From the NCBI GenBank assembly GCA_963794475.1, contig CAWCDW010000002.1, positions 434,001 through 498,000 on the forward strand: DNA of 64,000 nt, given 5' to 3'. This document shows positions 7,121 to 15,847 of the stretch, piece after piece (within the stretch, counting starts at the first letter, position 1; the number at the start of each line of letters is the position of its first letter). The translations under genes and the position numbers were made by a program. This stretch comes from GAS188 sp963794475 (lineage in GTDB: Bacteria; Pseudomonadota; Alphaproteobacteria; Rhizobiales; Beijerinckiaceae). The notes under the pieces were generated by a model, which was given only the letters and a program-made list of their open reading frames with translations, ran no database searches and was not told the origin of the DNA.

Positions 7121-10076
7121 GTAAACGGCCCCCTTCTGGATCGACGAAAACAGGTGGGACGACCTCGACCTCAATATCTCCCGATCGGATTGGATCGTAG
7201 GCGCGGATGCGCTCACCGATCCGGTCCGGTCCACGGGCAAGAAGCCCGAGACCGATCCAGCAGCCGGCCGAAGGGCTGAAAGCCGTCGAAGTCATGTAGC
7301 CTTCATCTTGGTCAGGCGAGACCGGTTTGCCCTTGGCAAAAAAGTGCGAGCCGTTCCTCAGGCGTTTTGTCGGGTCAACCGCTCTGAGACCGACCAGCGT
7401 CGGGCGTGCGGGATCGACCAGCGCCGGTCGCTGCGCCATGGCGCGCCCGATGAAATCCTTCTTGGTCGACATCATGCGGCCGAGCCCGAGATCTCGCGCG
7501 ACCGTCTGACCGTTCAGTTCGGCGCCGGCGGCATGGCCCTTTTCGATCCGCAGCACCGACAGCGCTTCGGTGCCATAGGGCGTGACCCCGAATGGCTCGC
7601 CTGCCGACATCAGCGAACGCAGCAACGCTTCACCGTAATTCGCGGGAACGGCGATCTCATAGGCAAGCTCACCGGAAAACGATATCCGGAACAGCCGCAA
7701 GGGCAGCTTTCCGATGCGGAATTCCGCGCAGGCAAGATAGGGAAAGGATTGATCGGACAGGTCGGCGATACCGGCAAGTAAAGCCTGAAGCAACTCTCGC
7801 GAACGTGGTCCCGCAACGGCATATTGAGCCCATTGCTCCGTCACCGAAACCATCTGAACGTCCAAATCGGGCCACAGCACCTGATGACAGAACTCGAGAT
7901 GCTGCATGACCTTGCCCGCATTGGCCGTGGTCGTCGACATCAGATACTGCCCTTCGCCGATGCGCGCCGTCGTACCGTCATCCATGACGAACCCGTCCTC
8001 ACGCAGCATTACGCCGTAACGGACCTTGCCGACAGCCAGGGTCGAGAAAGTGTTGATGTAAACGCGGTCCAGGAAACCCGCAGCGTCCGCGCCCATGATG
8101 GCGATTTTTCCGAGAGTCGATACGTCGCAGACCCCGACCCTCGAACGCACGGCCGTCACCTCGCGAACGACGCTCTGCAACCAGTCGGTCTCACCGCGCC
8201 GGGTGAACCATTGCGCGCGCAGCCATTGCCCCGCTTCGACGAATATCGCCCCGTTTGCCTCAGCCCATGCATGGCCCGACGTCAGGCGCGTGGGCTTGAA
8301 ATGCCTTCCTTCATGCAGGCCCGCGAACGCGCCGATGGCGACCGGCACATACGGCGGACGCGCACGTGTCACCGCGGTCTCTGCAATGTTCCGCCCGGTA
8401 AGCTCGGCCATCAAGGCAAGACCGTTGACGTTTGAGGTCTTGCCCTGGTCGGTGGCCATTCCAAGCGTGGTATAGCGCTTGAGGTGTTCTGTTGACTGAA
8501 ACCCTTCGCGCGCAGCCAGCTCCACATCGTCGGCCGTGACGTCGTTCTGCAGATCCACGAACGCCTTGCTTCGGCCTCCCGCTATTCGCCAGAGCGGTCG
8601 AACCGCGAATTGCTCGTCAGTGGTATTGAAGCGATGCGGTCCATCCGCGATCCGGCCGGCCCGCAAGGCAGCATCAGCTCCCGCACGCATGCCGTCGCAC
8701 AATGCTTGGGCGAGCGTCCACCTTGCCGCGGCCGCGCCGAGGGTTTGCATACCTTTCGGCAATTCGGCGCCGACGAAAGCCGCCTCGTCCGCAGCCCATT
8801 GTGCCTTTCCGCCAAGATGGGTGGCGATGGCCATATTCGCAGTCCAGCCGCCCGATACGGCCAGGGCATCGACCTTGATCGTATGCCTGCGGGCGTCACG
8901 GTCGACAACTTCAATCGCCGTCAGTCGCTGGCGACCGCGCGTGTCGATCACGCGTGATCCCCGATATATGGCGACGCCAACGACCAGGGCTTCGACTTGC
9001 GGCGCGACGCTTGATCGCGCCTCGATCAGCGCCTCGATCGTCACACCGGCACGCTGAAGATCGCGGGCCGTTCGCCATCCGTCGTCGCATGCCGTAAACA
9101 CGGCGACGCGACGGCCAGGCGCTACGGCGAAACGGTTGACGTAGGTTCGCATCGCGGAAGCCAGCATCACGCCGGGCCGGTCGTTGCCGGCGAACACGAT
9201 CGGCCTCTCTATCGCACCGGCCGCGAGCAAGGTTTCACCAGCGACGATTTTCCAGAGCCGCTGACGCGGCGTGAAGGGAGGCGGCGCGGGAAAATGATCC
9301 GCGACGCGCTCGATCGCGCCATATTCGCCGTCGTAGGCCCCGAACACCGTGGTCCGGCGCAGGACACGGACATTCGGCAGGCTGTTGAGCTCGGCCTGTG
9401 CCTGGCGCGCCCATGCTGCGCCGGAAATTCCGTCGATCTCATGCGTTTCAGAGAGTAGCCGCCCGCCTAGCATGAAGTCCTCTTCGACGATAATGACACG
9501 CAGGCCAGAGCGTCCGGCCCAAAGCGCCGCGGCGAGACCGGCCGGACCCGCGCCGATCACGAGCAGATCGCAAAACGCATACGCCTTTTCGTAGCTGTCC
9601 GGATCGGCTTTGCCGCTCAAGCGGCCCAGTCCCGCCGCTCGCCTGATCGCGGGCTCGTAAAGCCTTTCCCAAAACGACGCGGGCCACATGAAGGTCTTGT
9701 AGTAGAAACCGGCGACCAGGAGCGGCGATGCCATCTGGCTCACGGCTCCGGCGTCGAATTTCAATGACGGCCAGCGGTTTTGGCTCGTAGCTTCAAGGCC
9801 ATCGTAAAGTTCGACCGTCGTCGCCTTCGTGTTCGGCTCCCGCCGCGCGCCGGAACGCAGCTCTACCAAGGCGTTGGGTTCCTCCGGGCCGGCGGTGAAT
9901 ATTCCGCGCGGCCGGTGGTACTTGAAAGAACGGCCGACGACCGTCACGCCATTTGCCATCAGCGCGGAAGCCAGTGTCTCCCCGGCGAACCCCTCGAAAC
10001 CGCGGCCGTCGAACCGGAAGCGCAAGGGCATCGAGCGGTCGACGAGCCCGCCCTGGAGTCGTTGCGGAGCGCTCAT
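7113..10076 (-). CDS. soxA: Sarcosine oxidase/N-methylglutamate dehydrogenase alpha subunit (SoxA/MgdC)
   Basis: This 987-residue protein has the family's order of domains: an N-terminal ferredoxin-like fold (about residues 10-100), an NAD-binding Rossmann domain with IGAGPAGLAAAL near residue 168, a linker with the YTTLGMATDQGKTSN segment, and a C-terminal GcvT-like aminomethyltransferase domain that binds tetrahydrofolate. The reaction is oxidative removal of the N-methyl group, passed to tetrahydrofolate as methylene. The ATG at 10076 overlaps the soxD stop as ATGA; a longer frame reaching 10313 is rejected because it would run through soxD. Length is normal and no key motif is missing. 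Confidence 0.9.
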   Translation of the reverse strand: MSAPQRLQGGLVDRSMPLRFRFDGRGFEGFAGETLASALMANGVTVVGRSFKYHRPRGIFTAGPEEPNALVELRSGARREPNTKATTVELYDGLEATSQNRWPSLKFDAGAVSQMASPLLVAGFYYKTFMWPASFWERLYEPAIRRAAGLGRLSGKADPDSYEKAYAFCDLLVIGAGPAGLAAALWAGRSGLRVIIVEEDFMLGGRLLSETHEIDGISGAAWARQAQAELNSLPNVRVLRRTTVFGAYDGEYGAIERVADHFPAPPPFTPRQRLWKIVAGETLLAAGAIERPIVFAGNDRPGVMLASAMRTYVNRFAVAPGRRVAVFTACDDGWRTARDLQRAGVTIEALIEARSSVAPQVEALVVGVAIYRGSRVIDTRGRQRLTAIEVVDRDARRHTIKVDALAVSGGWTANMAIATHLGGKAQWAADEAAFVGAELPKGMQTLGAAAARWTLAQALCDGMRAGADAALRAGRIADGPHRFNTTDEQFAVRPLWRIAGGRSKAFVDLQNDVTADDVELAAREGFQSTEHLKRYTTLGMATDQGKTSNVNGLALMAELTGRNIAETAVTRARPPYVPVAIGAFAGLHEGRHFKPTRLTSGHAWAEANGAIFVEAGQWLRAQWFTRRGETDWLQSVVREVTAVRSRVGVCDVSTLGKIAIMGADAAGFLDRVYINTFSTLAVGKVRYGVMLREDGFVMDDGTTARIGEGQYLMSTTTANAGKVMQHLEFCHQVLWPDLDVQMVSVTEQWAQYAVAGPRSRELLQALLAGIADLSDQSFPYLACAEFRIGKLPLRLFRISFSGELAYEIAVPANYGEALLRSLMSAGEPFGVTPYGTEALSVLRIEKGHAAGAELNGQTVARDLGLGRMMSTKKDFIGRAMAQRPALVDPARPTLVGLRAVDPTKRLRNGSHFFAKGKPVSPDQDEGYMTSTAFSPSAGCWIGLGLLARGPDRIGERIRAYDPIRSGDIEVEVVPPVFVDPEGGRLRA

Positions 10077-10333
10077 GAATTGGCGTCCTTCGCGAAATGC
10101 GCTTTCGCAATGGCATGGGTGAGGGTGTCGCGCGCCACGACGATCCAGCCGTGGCAACCGGAGAGATGGTACCAGAGCTCGCGATGCGCTCCTGCCGGAT
10201 TGGTGCGGAGATAGACGTAGTCGTGCACGGCAACATCGGACGCATCGAGAGTGGGCCGCTCGACGGTCGCGTCGCCAAGGTAGCTGAACTCGGAGGAATC
10301 TCTTGGGCCGCAAAACGGACAGGGAATGCGCAT
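10073..10333 (-). CDS. soxD: Sarcosine oxidase/N-methylglutamate dehydrogenase delta subunit (SoxD/MgdB)
   Basis: This 86-residue protein begins MRIPCPFCGPR and carries the zinc site expected of SoxD: Cys5 and Cys8, then His56 and Cys60 in YHLSGC. The delta subunit is the small zinc-containing subunit that packs against the alpha subunit. The stop overlaps the soxA start by four bases and the start lies seven bases after the soxB stop, so the four genes are surely one transcript. Confidence 0.9.
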   Translation of the reverse strand: MRIPCPFCGPRDSSEFSYLGDATVERPTLDASDVAVHDYVYLRTNPAGAHRELWYHLSGCHGWIVVARDTLTHAIAKAHFAKDANS

Positions 10334-10340
10334 GGTTGCC

Positions 10341-11591
10341 TCAGTGCAGGTTCGGCTGGGCGCCCTGGCCCTTTTCGTCGATTATGTGACCCGAGCGGAA
10401 TCGGTCCAGCGTGAATGAGGCCGCGGCGGGATGCGGCTCGCCGCGAGCGAGCAGGTGCGCAAAGGTAAAGCCTGATCCCGGCGTTGCCTTGAATCCCCCG
10501 TAGCACCAGCCGGCATTGAGATAGAGGCCCTCGAGCGGCGTGCGGTCGATGATCGGCGATCCGTCCATCGACATGTCCATGATGCCGCCCCAGCTCCTCA
10601 GAATGCGGGCTCGTCCGATTGCGGGCATCAGCGCCATGCCGCCCTCGCAAACGTCCTCGACGGTCGGCAAGTTGCCGCGCTGCGCGTATGAATTGTAGCC
10701 GTCGATGTCGCCGCCGAAGACAAGTCCTCCTTTATCGGATTGGCTGATGTAGAAATGGCCGGCTCCGAATGTGATGACCCCGGGTATTATCGGCTTCAGC
10801 CCCTCCGAGACGAAGGCCTGCAGGACGTGGCTCTCGATCGGCAGCCTCAGGCCGGCCATCGCGGCCAGCCGCGAGCTGTTTCCAGCGACCGCGATTGCGA
10901 CCTTGTCCGCGAAAATGTTGCCGCGCGTGGTCGTGACACCGGCGACGCGGCCAGCAGATCTCATGATCCCGATGACCTCGCAGTTTTGGACAATGTCGAC
11001 CCCGCGGTCGCTTGCGGCGCGCGCGTAACCCCACGCGACTGCGTCGTGGCGGACCGTGCCGCCGCGCCGCTGAAGCAGGCCGCCTTGTATGGGAAACCGC
11101 GCCGAGTCGAAATTCAGAAAGGGATAGAGTCTTCGCACCGCTTTGGCGTCGATCAGCTCGGCATCGACGCCATGGATGCGCATGGCATTGCCACGCCGAG
11201 CATAGGCGTCGCGCTGCGGATCGGAGTGATACAGGTTGAGCACCCCGCGCTGGCTGACCATGGCGTTGTAGTTGAGGTCCCGCTCAAGGCCTTCCCACAG
11301 ACGCAGCGACAATTCGTAAAGGGGAATGTTTCCCGGCAGCAGGTAGTTCGACCGGATGATCGTCGTATTGCGTCCGACGTTTCCCCCGCCGAGCCATCCT
11401 TTCTCGAGAACGGCGACGTTCTTCATTCCGTGCTCGTTCGCGAGATAAAATGCCGTCGCGAGGCCGTGTCCACCGCCGCCGACGATCACCACGTCGTATC
11501 TGTTCTTCGGCGTGGCGTCACGCCACTGCGGCCTCCAGCCGCGATGGCCCGAGAAGGCATTTGCGATGAGCGAAGTGAGTGAATAACGCAT
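10341..11591 (-). CDS. soxB: Sarcosine oxidase/N-methylglutamate dehydrogenase beta subunit (SoxB/MgdA)
   Basis: This 416-residue flavoprotein has the FAD-binding GGGGHGLA motif (residues 38-45) and the GGTVRHDAV motif whose His182 aligns with the histidine that carries covalent FMN in known sarcosine oxidases. It holds the amine oxidation site. It is the first gene of the soxBDAG operon and is transcribed away from a GlxA-family regulator across a 114-base gap. Heterotetrameric sarcosine oxidases normally sit with glyA, purU or folD; those are absent here and mgsABC/gmaS-type genes lie on the other side of the regulator, which favours N-methylglutamate dehydrogenase (MgdA). Sequence alone does not settle the substrate. 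Confidence 0.9.
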   Translation of the reverse strand: MRYSLTSLIANAFSGHRGWRPQWRDATPKNRYDVVIVGGGGHGLATAFYLANEHGMKNVAVLEKGWLGGGNVGRNTTIIRSNYLLPGNIPLYELSLRLWEGLERDLNYNAMVSQRGVLNLYHSDPQRDAYARRGNAMRIHGVDAELIDAKAVRRLYPFLNFDSARFPIQGGLLQRRGGTVRHDAVAWGYARAASDRGVDIVQNCEVIGIMRSAGRVAGVTTTRGNIFADKVAIAVAGNSSRLAAMAGLRLPIESHVLQAFVSEGLKPIIPGVITFGAGHFYISQSDKGGLVFGGDIDGYNSYAQRGNLPTVEDVCEGGMALMPAIGRARILRSWGGIMDMSMDGSPIIDRTPLEGLYLNAGWCYGGFKATPGSGFTFAHLLARGEPHPAAASFTLDRFRSGHIIDEKGQGAQPNLH

Positions 11592-11705
11592 GGCGAAAGT
11601 CCAGCTGTCTCAAACTCTGCTTGGCCCAAAACAGGGAGTCGTTATAAGCTGGATACGACATCCAGTAGCTCATTGGCGACACCGTGAAAGCGTGATGGAT
11701 TTCGG
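11592..11705. promoter_or_regulatory. Divergent promoter region soxB/GlxA-type regulator
   Basis: This 114-base gap separates soxB from the regulator gene and must contain both promoters. An inverted repeat GTCGT-N12-ACGAC lies at 11638-11659 and could be an operator for the regulator. The arms are only five bases long, so the site is a suggestion. Confidence 0.35.
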
Positions 11706-12677
11706 ATGGCCGGCGCCAGGCATTTCGGCTTTCTCCTCATCGATGGTTTCGCGCTGATGTCGTTTGCGTCGGCCATAGAGCCGCTACGGGCTGCAAATAT
11801 TCTATCTGCAAAGCGCCTATACGAGTGGTCTCACATCTCGTCCGGAAGCGCCGAAATCGTGGCCTCGAACGGATTGGTCGTCGCAGCCGACTACACCATC
11901 GCCGACAAGGTCATCTACGACACCGTGCTGGTGTGCGCGGGAGGAGACCCGAGTTCGTTTGACGATCCGAGGACGCTCGCGTGGCTGCGGCGGCTTGGAC
12001 GCTTTGGTTGCGAGATAGGAGGAGTGTCGGGCGGTCCTTTCCTCCTGGCCCGGGCCGGCCTTTTGCGAGGCGTGAGATCCACTATCCACTGGGAACATGT
12101 ACCCGCCTTCGCCGAGGCGTTTCCGGATGTCGATCTCACGCAGACGCTTTTCGAGATCGACGGTGGCCGCCTCACCTGCGGCGGCGGCGTCGCCGCGCTT
12201 GATATGATGCACGCAATCATCCGACGCGACCACGGCCAGTCCCTGGCAGGAAGGGTAAGCGACTGGTTTCTGCAAACAGCGGTTAGAATGGGCGATAGCA
12301 CCCAGCGCATTTCCATTCGCGAGCGGATCGGGACGAGCAACAGAAGCCTGATCGCCGCGGTTGCGGCGATGGAGCGGCAGATCGGCACTCCGGCTTCACG
12401 CAAGGATCTCGCGAAGATCGCCGGAGTATCGGTCAGACATCTCGAAAGGCTTTTCGCGGAGCATCTCGATGTCACCATGCACCAGCACTATGTATCCCTC
12501 CGCCTCGTCCAGGCCCGTAAGCTGCTGAGGCAGACGAGCATGCCGTTGGCGCAGGTCGGTACCGAATGCGGCTTTGCCGACGCGAGCCATTTTGCGAGGG
12601 TCTACCGCAAAAGGTATGGCTTATCTCCGTCAGCCGATCGCGCGACCGGTAAGCGCTTCCGGCGCCGGGTCAAGTGA
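11706..12677 (+). CDS. GlxA-family (DJ-1/PfpI plus AraC) transcriptional regulator
   Basis: This 323-residue protein has an N-terminal DJ-1/PfpI-like domain (about residues 5-190, starting FGFLLIDGFALMSFA) and a C-terminal AraC-type double helix-turn-helix (about residues 220-320, with LAQVGTECGFADASHFARVY). Members of this branch, such as GbdR and SouR of Pseudomonas, activate glycine betaine, carnitine or sarcosine genes, and rhizobial relatives sit in front of glx genes. Its place between soxBDAG and mgsABC makes it the probable activator of both arms, responding to an N-methyl amine. It lacks the peptidase nucleophile expected of true PfpI enzymes, as is usual for these regulators. Confidence 0.88.
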   Translation: MAGARHFGFLLIDGFALMSFASAIEPLRAANILSAKRLYEWSHISSGSAEIVASNGLVVAADYTIADKVIYDTVLVCAGGDPSSFDDPRTLAWLRRLGRFGCEIGGVSGGPFLLARAGLLRGVRSTIHWEHVPAFAEAFPDVDLTQTLFEIDGGRLTCGGGVAALDMMHAIIRRDHGQSLAGRVSDWFLQTAVRMGDSTQRISIRERIGTSNRSLIAAVAAMERQIGTPASRKDLAKIAGVSVRHLERLFAEHLDVTMHQHYVSLRLVQARKLLRQTSMPLAQVGTECGFADASHFARVYRKRYGLSPSADRATGKRFRRRVK

Positions 12678-12789
12678 TATTCGGCGGCCTTGGGGAAATC
12701 GGGCCGCGGCCGAGCGCGAGACCACGCTCTTCGCCATGCGGACGGCCTTCGGATGCCAATGCGATTTCGATAAATTTCGTGAAGAGAAA

Positions 12790-12833
12790 CATTGTTTCCT
12801 AAGATTGACAATGGTGCTGCGGGCTGTCTACAA
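12790..12833 (+). promoter_or_regulatory. Candidate promoter and operator of the mgs operon
   Basis: A perfect -35 hexamer TTGACA (12805-12810) is followed after 17 bases by CTACAA (12828-12833). Overlapping the -35 is an inverted repeat CATTGT (12790-12795) and ACAATG (12808-12813) with a 12-base spacer. Its position suits binding by a regulator of this operon. The start codon is 28 bases downstream with a good GGGAGG site. The -10 is poor, which fits an activated promoter. Confidence 0.45.
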
Positions 12834-12861
12834 AGCCCCCGGTCCATAATGGGAGGTTCAC

Positions 12862-13749
12862 GTGTGCGGGATCGTCGGACTTTTTCTGAAGGAGCATGAC
12901 CTGCGACCGCAACTGGGGAGTCTGCTCGGCCAAATGCTGCAGGTTATGACCGATCGCGGACCCGACAGCGCAGGTTTTGCAGTCTATGGCGAGGGCATCC
13001 CGGATCATTTTAAGCTCACCGTTCGCGGCACCGACCTCGCCGGGCTGTCGAAAGATATTTCCGAAGCGCTGGGCAGCCCCGTCGGCCAGACATTGCGCGA
13101 CACCCACGCCGTGCTGTCCTTTCCGGAGCAGCTGACCGAGAAGGTGCGAGAATGGCTTTCGGATCACCGGCCCGACCTTGCGGTGATAGGCGGGGGCCGC
13201 AGGATCGAACTCTACAAGGAGGTCGGCTTGCCGGCCGACGTCATCAAGAGGTTCGGTCTGTCCGGGATGTCGGGAACGCATGGCGTTGGTCACACGCGAA
13301 TGGCAACCGAATCCGCCGTCACCACAGCGGGCGCTCATCCGTTTTCGACCGGGGCTGACCAATGCCTTGTGCATAATGGATCGCTATCCAATCACCGCAG
13401 CGTCAGGCGCAGCCTCGAGCGGGAAGGCCTGACATTCGCGACCGACAACGATAGCGAGGTTGCTGCCGGATTCCTCACATGGCGGATGACGGGCGGCGAC
13501 AGCCTGGAAAGAGCGCTTGAGGACAGCCTCGAAGCGCTTGACGGCTTCTACACTTTCGTGGTCGGCACCGAGAATGGCTTCGCGGTTCTGCGCGACCCTA
13601 TTTCATGCAAGCCTGCCGTGATGGCCGAGACCGATCGATATGTGGCGTTCGGTACCGAATATCGAGCGCTCGCAGGCCTGCCAGGAATCGAAAAGGCCCG
13701 GATCTTCGAGCCCGAACCCGCCAAGGTCTACGCATGGGAGCATCGCTGA
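12862..13749 (+). CDS. mgsA: N-methylglutamate synthase subunit A/GlxB-type glutamine amidotransferase
   Basis: This 295-residue protein starts with GTG and reads MCGIVGLF, so Cys2 is exposed as the N-terminal nucleophile of a class II glutamine amidotransferase. The domain matches the amidotransferase part of glutamate synthase, here as a free subunit. Together with the next two genes it forms the split glutamate-synthase-like complex known as MgsABC (N-methylglutamate synthase) in methylotrophs and GlxBCD in rhizobia. The RBS GGGAGG lies eight bases ahead. The stop overlaps the next start by one base. The complex transfers methylamine from gamma-glutamylmethylamide to 2-oxoglutarate if this is MgsABC. 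Confidence 0.85.
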   Translation: MCGIVGLFLKEHDLRPQLGSLLGQMLQVMTDRGPDSAGFAVYGEGIPDHFKLTVRGTDLAGLSKDISEALGSPVGQTLRDTHAVLSFPEQLTEKVREWLSDHRPDLAVIGGGRRIELYKEVGLPADVIKRFGLSGMSGTHGVGHTRMATESAVTTAGAHPFSTGADQCLVHNGSLSNHRSVRRSLEREGLTFATDNDSEVAAGFLTWRMTGGDSLERALEDSLEALDGFYTFVVGTENGFAVLRDPISCKPAVMAETDRYVAFGTEYRALAGLPGIEKARIFEPEPAKVYAWEHR

Positions 13750-14426
13750 TGCCTTTCGTGGATCTGGCCGTATCTCGGGTCCGTGATCTCAACAGGGCGC
13801 TTCACGGACTGCCGCGAAACACCAACGAAACCCACTGGACGGTCCAGAATCCGGCAGGCCAGCATTCGATCGCGGTCGGCATCGATGCTCCGATCGAGGT
13901 CAGCATCGAAGGACATGTCGGCTACTATTGCGCCGGCATGAACAAGGACGCTGAAATTACCATCAGTGGAAACGCCGGGGTAGGGCTCGCTGAAAACATG
14001 ATGTCCGGTGTCGTTCGGCTCACCGGCGATGCGAGCCAGGCCGCGGGCGCCACCGGACGCGGCGGACTCCTGATCATCGAAGGCAATGCATCGGCCCGAT
14101 GCGGCATATCGATGAAGGGCATCGATATCGTGGTGAAGGGTTCGATCGGCCCGATGAGCGCTTTCATGGCGCAGACCGGCAATCTTGTCGTTCTCGGCGA
14201 TGCCGGCGAAGCGCTCGGAGACTCGATTTACGAAGCGAGGCTATTTGTGCGAGGCGAGGTCAAGAGCCTCGGCGCGGATTGCGAGGAGAAGCCGCTCGGC
14301 AGCGAAGACCGTGCCATCCTTTCGGCTCTGCTGGATCGGGCGGGCGTGGACGTTCCCGCCGAGTCGTTCCGGCTGTTTGGATCCGCGCGGCGACTCTACC
14401 ATTTCCACACCGACAACGCCTATTGA
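13749..14426 (+). CDS. mgsB: N-methylglutamate synthase subunit B/GlxC (GltB C-terminal-domain-like)
   Basis: This 225-residue protein matches the GXGXG beta-helix domain found at the C-terminus of glutamate synthase large subunits, here as a separate subunit. Repeating glycine-rich turns are visible (GHVGYYCAGM, GNAGVGLAENMMSG, GRGGLLIIEGNAS). The domain is structural and holds the synthase and amidotransferase parts together. The ATG overlaps the previous stop as TGATG, so translation is coupled. Eleven bases separate it from the next gene. Confidence 0.85.
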   Translation: MPFVDLAVSRVRDLNRALHGLPRNTNETHWTVQNPAGQHSIAVGIDAPIEVSIEGHVGYYCAGMNKDAEITISGNAGVGLAENMMSGVVRLTGDASQAAGATGRGGLLIIEGNASARCGISMKGIDIVVKGSIGPMSAFMAQTGNLVVLGDAGEALGDSIYEARLFVRGEVKSLGADCEEKPLGSEDRAILSALLDRAGVDVPAESFRLFGSARRLYHFHTDNAY

Positions 14427-14437
14427 TCGGAGAAAAA

Positions 14438-15772
14438 ATGAGCGAGAGCGCTCCGCGAACTCCTCCGCGATTTTCTGCCACCTTCGACCCGCATGCGATT
14501 GCACAAATACAACGTGCGGCGGCGACCGGCATCTATGACATCCGCGGCGGCGGCGCAAAACGTGCGCTGCCGCATTTCGACGATCTGCTGTTCCTCGGAG
14601 CGTCAGTGTCGAGGTACCCGCTCGAGGGATATCGCGAGAGGTGCGGCACGGACGTCGTCTTGGGAAGCCGGTTCGCAAGCAAGCCGATCACGATCAAGAC
14701 GCCTGTGACGATAGCGGGCATGAGTTTCGGAGCGTTATCCGGCCCTGCAAAGGAGGCATTGGGTCGCGGAGCGAGTGCTGTCGGTACATCGACGACCACG
14801 GGCGACGGCGGCATGACGATGGAGGAGCGCAGCCACTCCAAGATCCTCGTCTATCAGTACCTTCCATCACGCTATGGCATGAACCCGGACGACCTGCGCA
14901 AGGCCGACGCGATCGAGGTGGTCGTGGGACAGGGAGCGAAGCCGGGCGGCGGGGGAATGTTGCTCGGTCAGAAGATCAGCGCGCGCGTGGCGGCGATGCG
15001 CTGCTTGCCTGAAGGCATCGATCAGCGTTCGGCTTGCCGGCATCCCGACTGGACTGGCCCCGACGATCTGGAGATCAAGATTGGCGAGCTTCGCGAGATA
15101 ACGGACTGGGAAAAGCCCATCTATGTGAAGATCGGAGGGTCGCGGCCTTATTACGACACGGCGCTTGCCGCAAAGGCTGGCGCCGACGTCGTCGTCGTCG
15201 ACGGCATGCAAGGAGGCACCGCCGCCACGCAGGAAGTTTTCATCGAGAACGTCGGCATCCCGACGCTTGCATGCATACCGCAATCCGTGCAGGCGCTTCA
15301 GGAGCTTGGTCTGCATCGCAAAGTTCAACTGATTGTGTCGGGCGGTATCCGCACCGGGGCTGACGTCGCCAAGGCGCTGGCACTTGGCGCCGACGCAGTC
15401 TCGATCGGCACCGCTGCTCTTATTGCACTTGGAGACAACGACCCCGCACTGGAAGACGAATATCGAAAGCTCGGCACGACGGCGGGCGCGTATGACGACT
15501 GGCAGGATGGCCTGGACCCTGCGGGCATCACCACTCAGGACCCGGACCTGGTCGCCCGTCTGGATCCGGTCAAGGCAGGCCGCCGTCTCGCAAACTACCT
15601 GTCGGTGTTGACACTGGAGGCGCAGACGATCGCCCGCGCCTGCGGCAAGAGCCACGTCCACAATCTGGAGCCGGAGGATCTGGTCGCGCTGACGATCGAG
15701 GCGGCCGCGATGGCGCGCGTTCCGCTCGCTGGCACGGATTGGATTCCGGGGGGCGCAGGGACGTCATTCTAG
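14438..15772 (+). CDS. mgsC: N-methylglutamate synthase subunit C/GlxD (FMN-binding glutamate synthase domain)
   Basis: This 444-residue protein is the FMN-binding TIM-barrel synthase domain of the glutamate synthase family. Recognisable parts are VTIAGMSFGALSGPAKEALG near the N-terminal third, GQGAKPGGGGMLLGQKI, VVVDGMQGGTAATQ, and the phosphate-binding end VSGGIRTGADVAKALALGAD. The start at 14438 has a CGGAG site six bases upstream; longer frames run back through mgsB. The gene ends 75 bases before the ligase gene. It supplies the reductive amination half of the proposed N-methylglutamate synthase. Confidence 0.88.
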   Translation: MSESAPRTPPRFSATFDPHAIAQIQRAAATGIYDIRGGGAKRALPHFDDLLFLGASVSRYPLEGYRERCGTDVVLGSRFASKPITIKTPVTIAGMSFGALSGPAKEALGRGASAVGTSTTTGDGGMTMEERSHSKILVYQYLPSRYGMNPDDLRKADAIEVVVGQGAKPGGGGMLLGQKISARVAAMRCLPEGIDQRSACRHPDWTGPDDLEIKIGELREITDWEKPIYVKIGGSRPYYDTALAAKAGADVVVVDGMQGGTAATQEVFIENVGIPTLACIPQSVQALQELGLHRKVQLIVSGGIRTGADVAKALALGADAVSIGTAALIALGDNDPALEDEYRKLGTTAGAYDDWQDGLDPAGITTQDPDLVARLDPVKAGRRLANYLSVLTLEAQTIARACGKSHVHNLEPEDLVALTIEAAAMARVPLAGTDWIPGGAGTSF

Positions 15773-15847
15773 GCGAATGGAACGTCCGCTCCATCGTCAT
15801 GATCGAGGAACTGGCACGATAACTGATTTCATCTGGGCGGTACGCAC

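Noticed and set aside
10077..10313. Upstream extension of SoxA to 10313
   Set aside because: It would run through soxD, and the conserved SoxA N-terminus starts at 10076.
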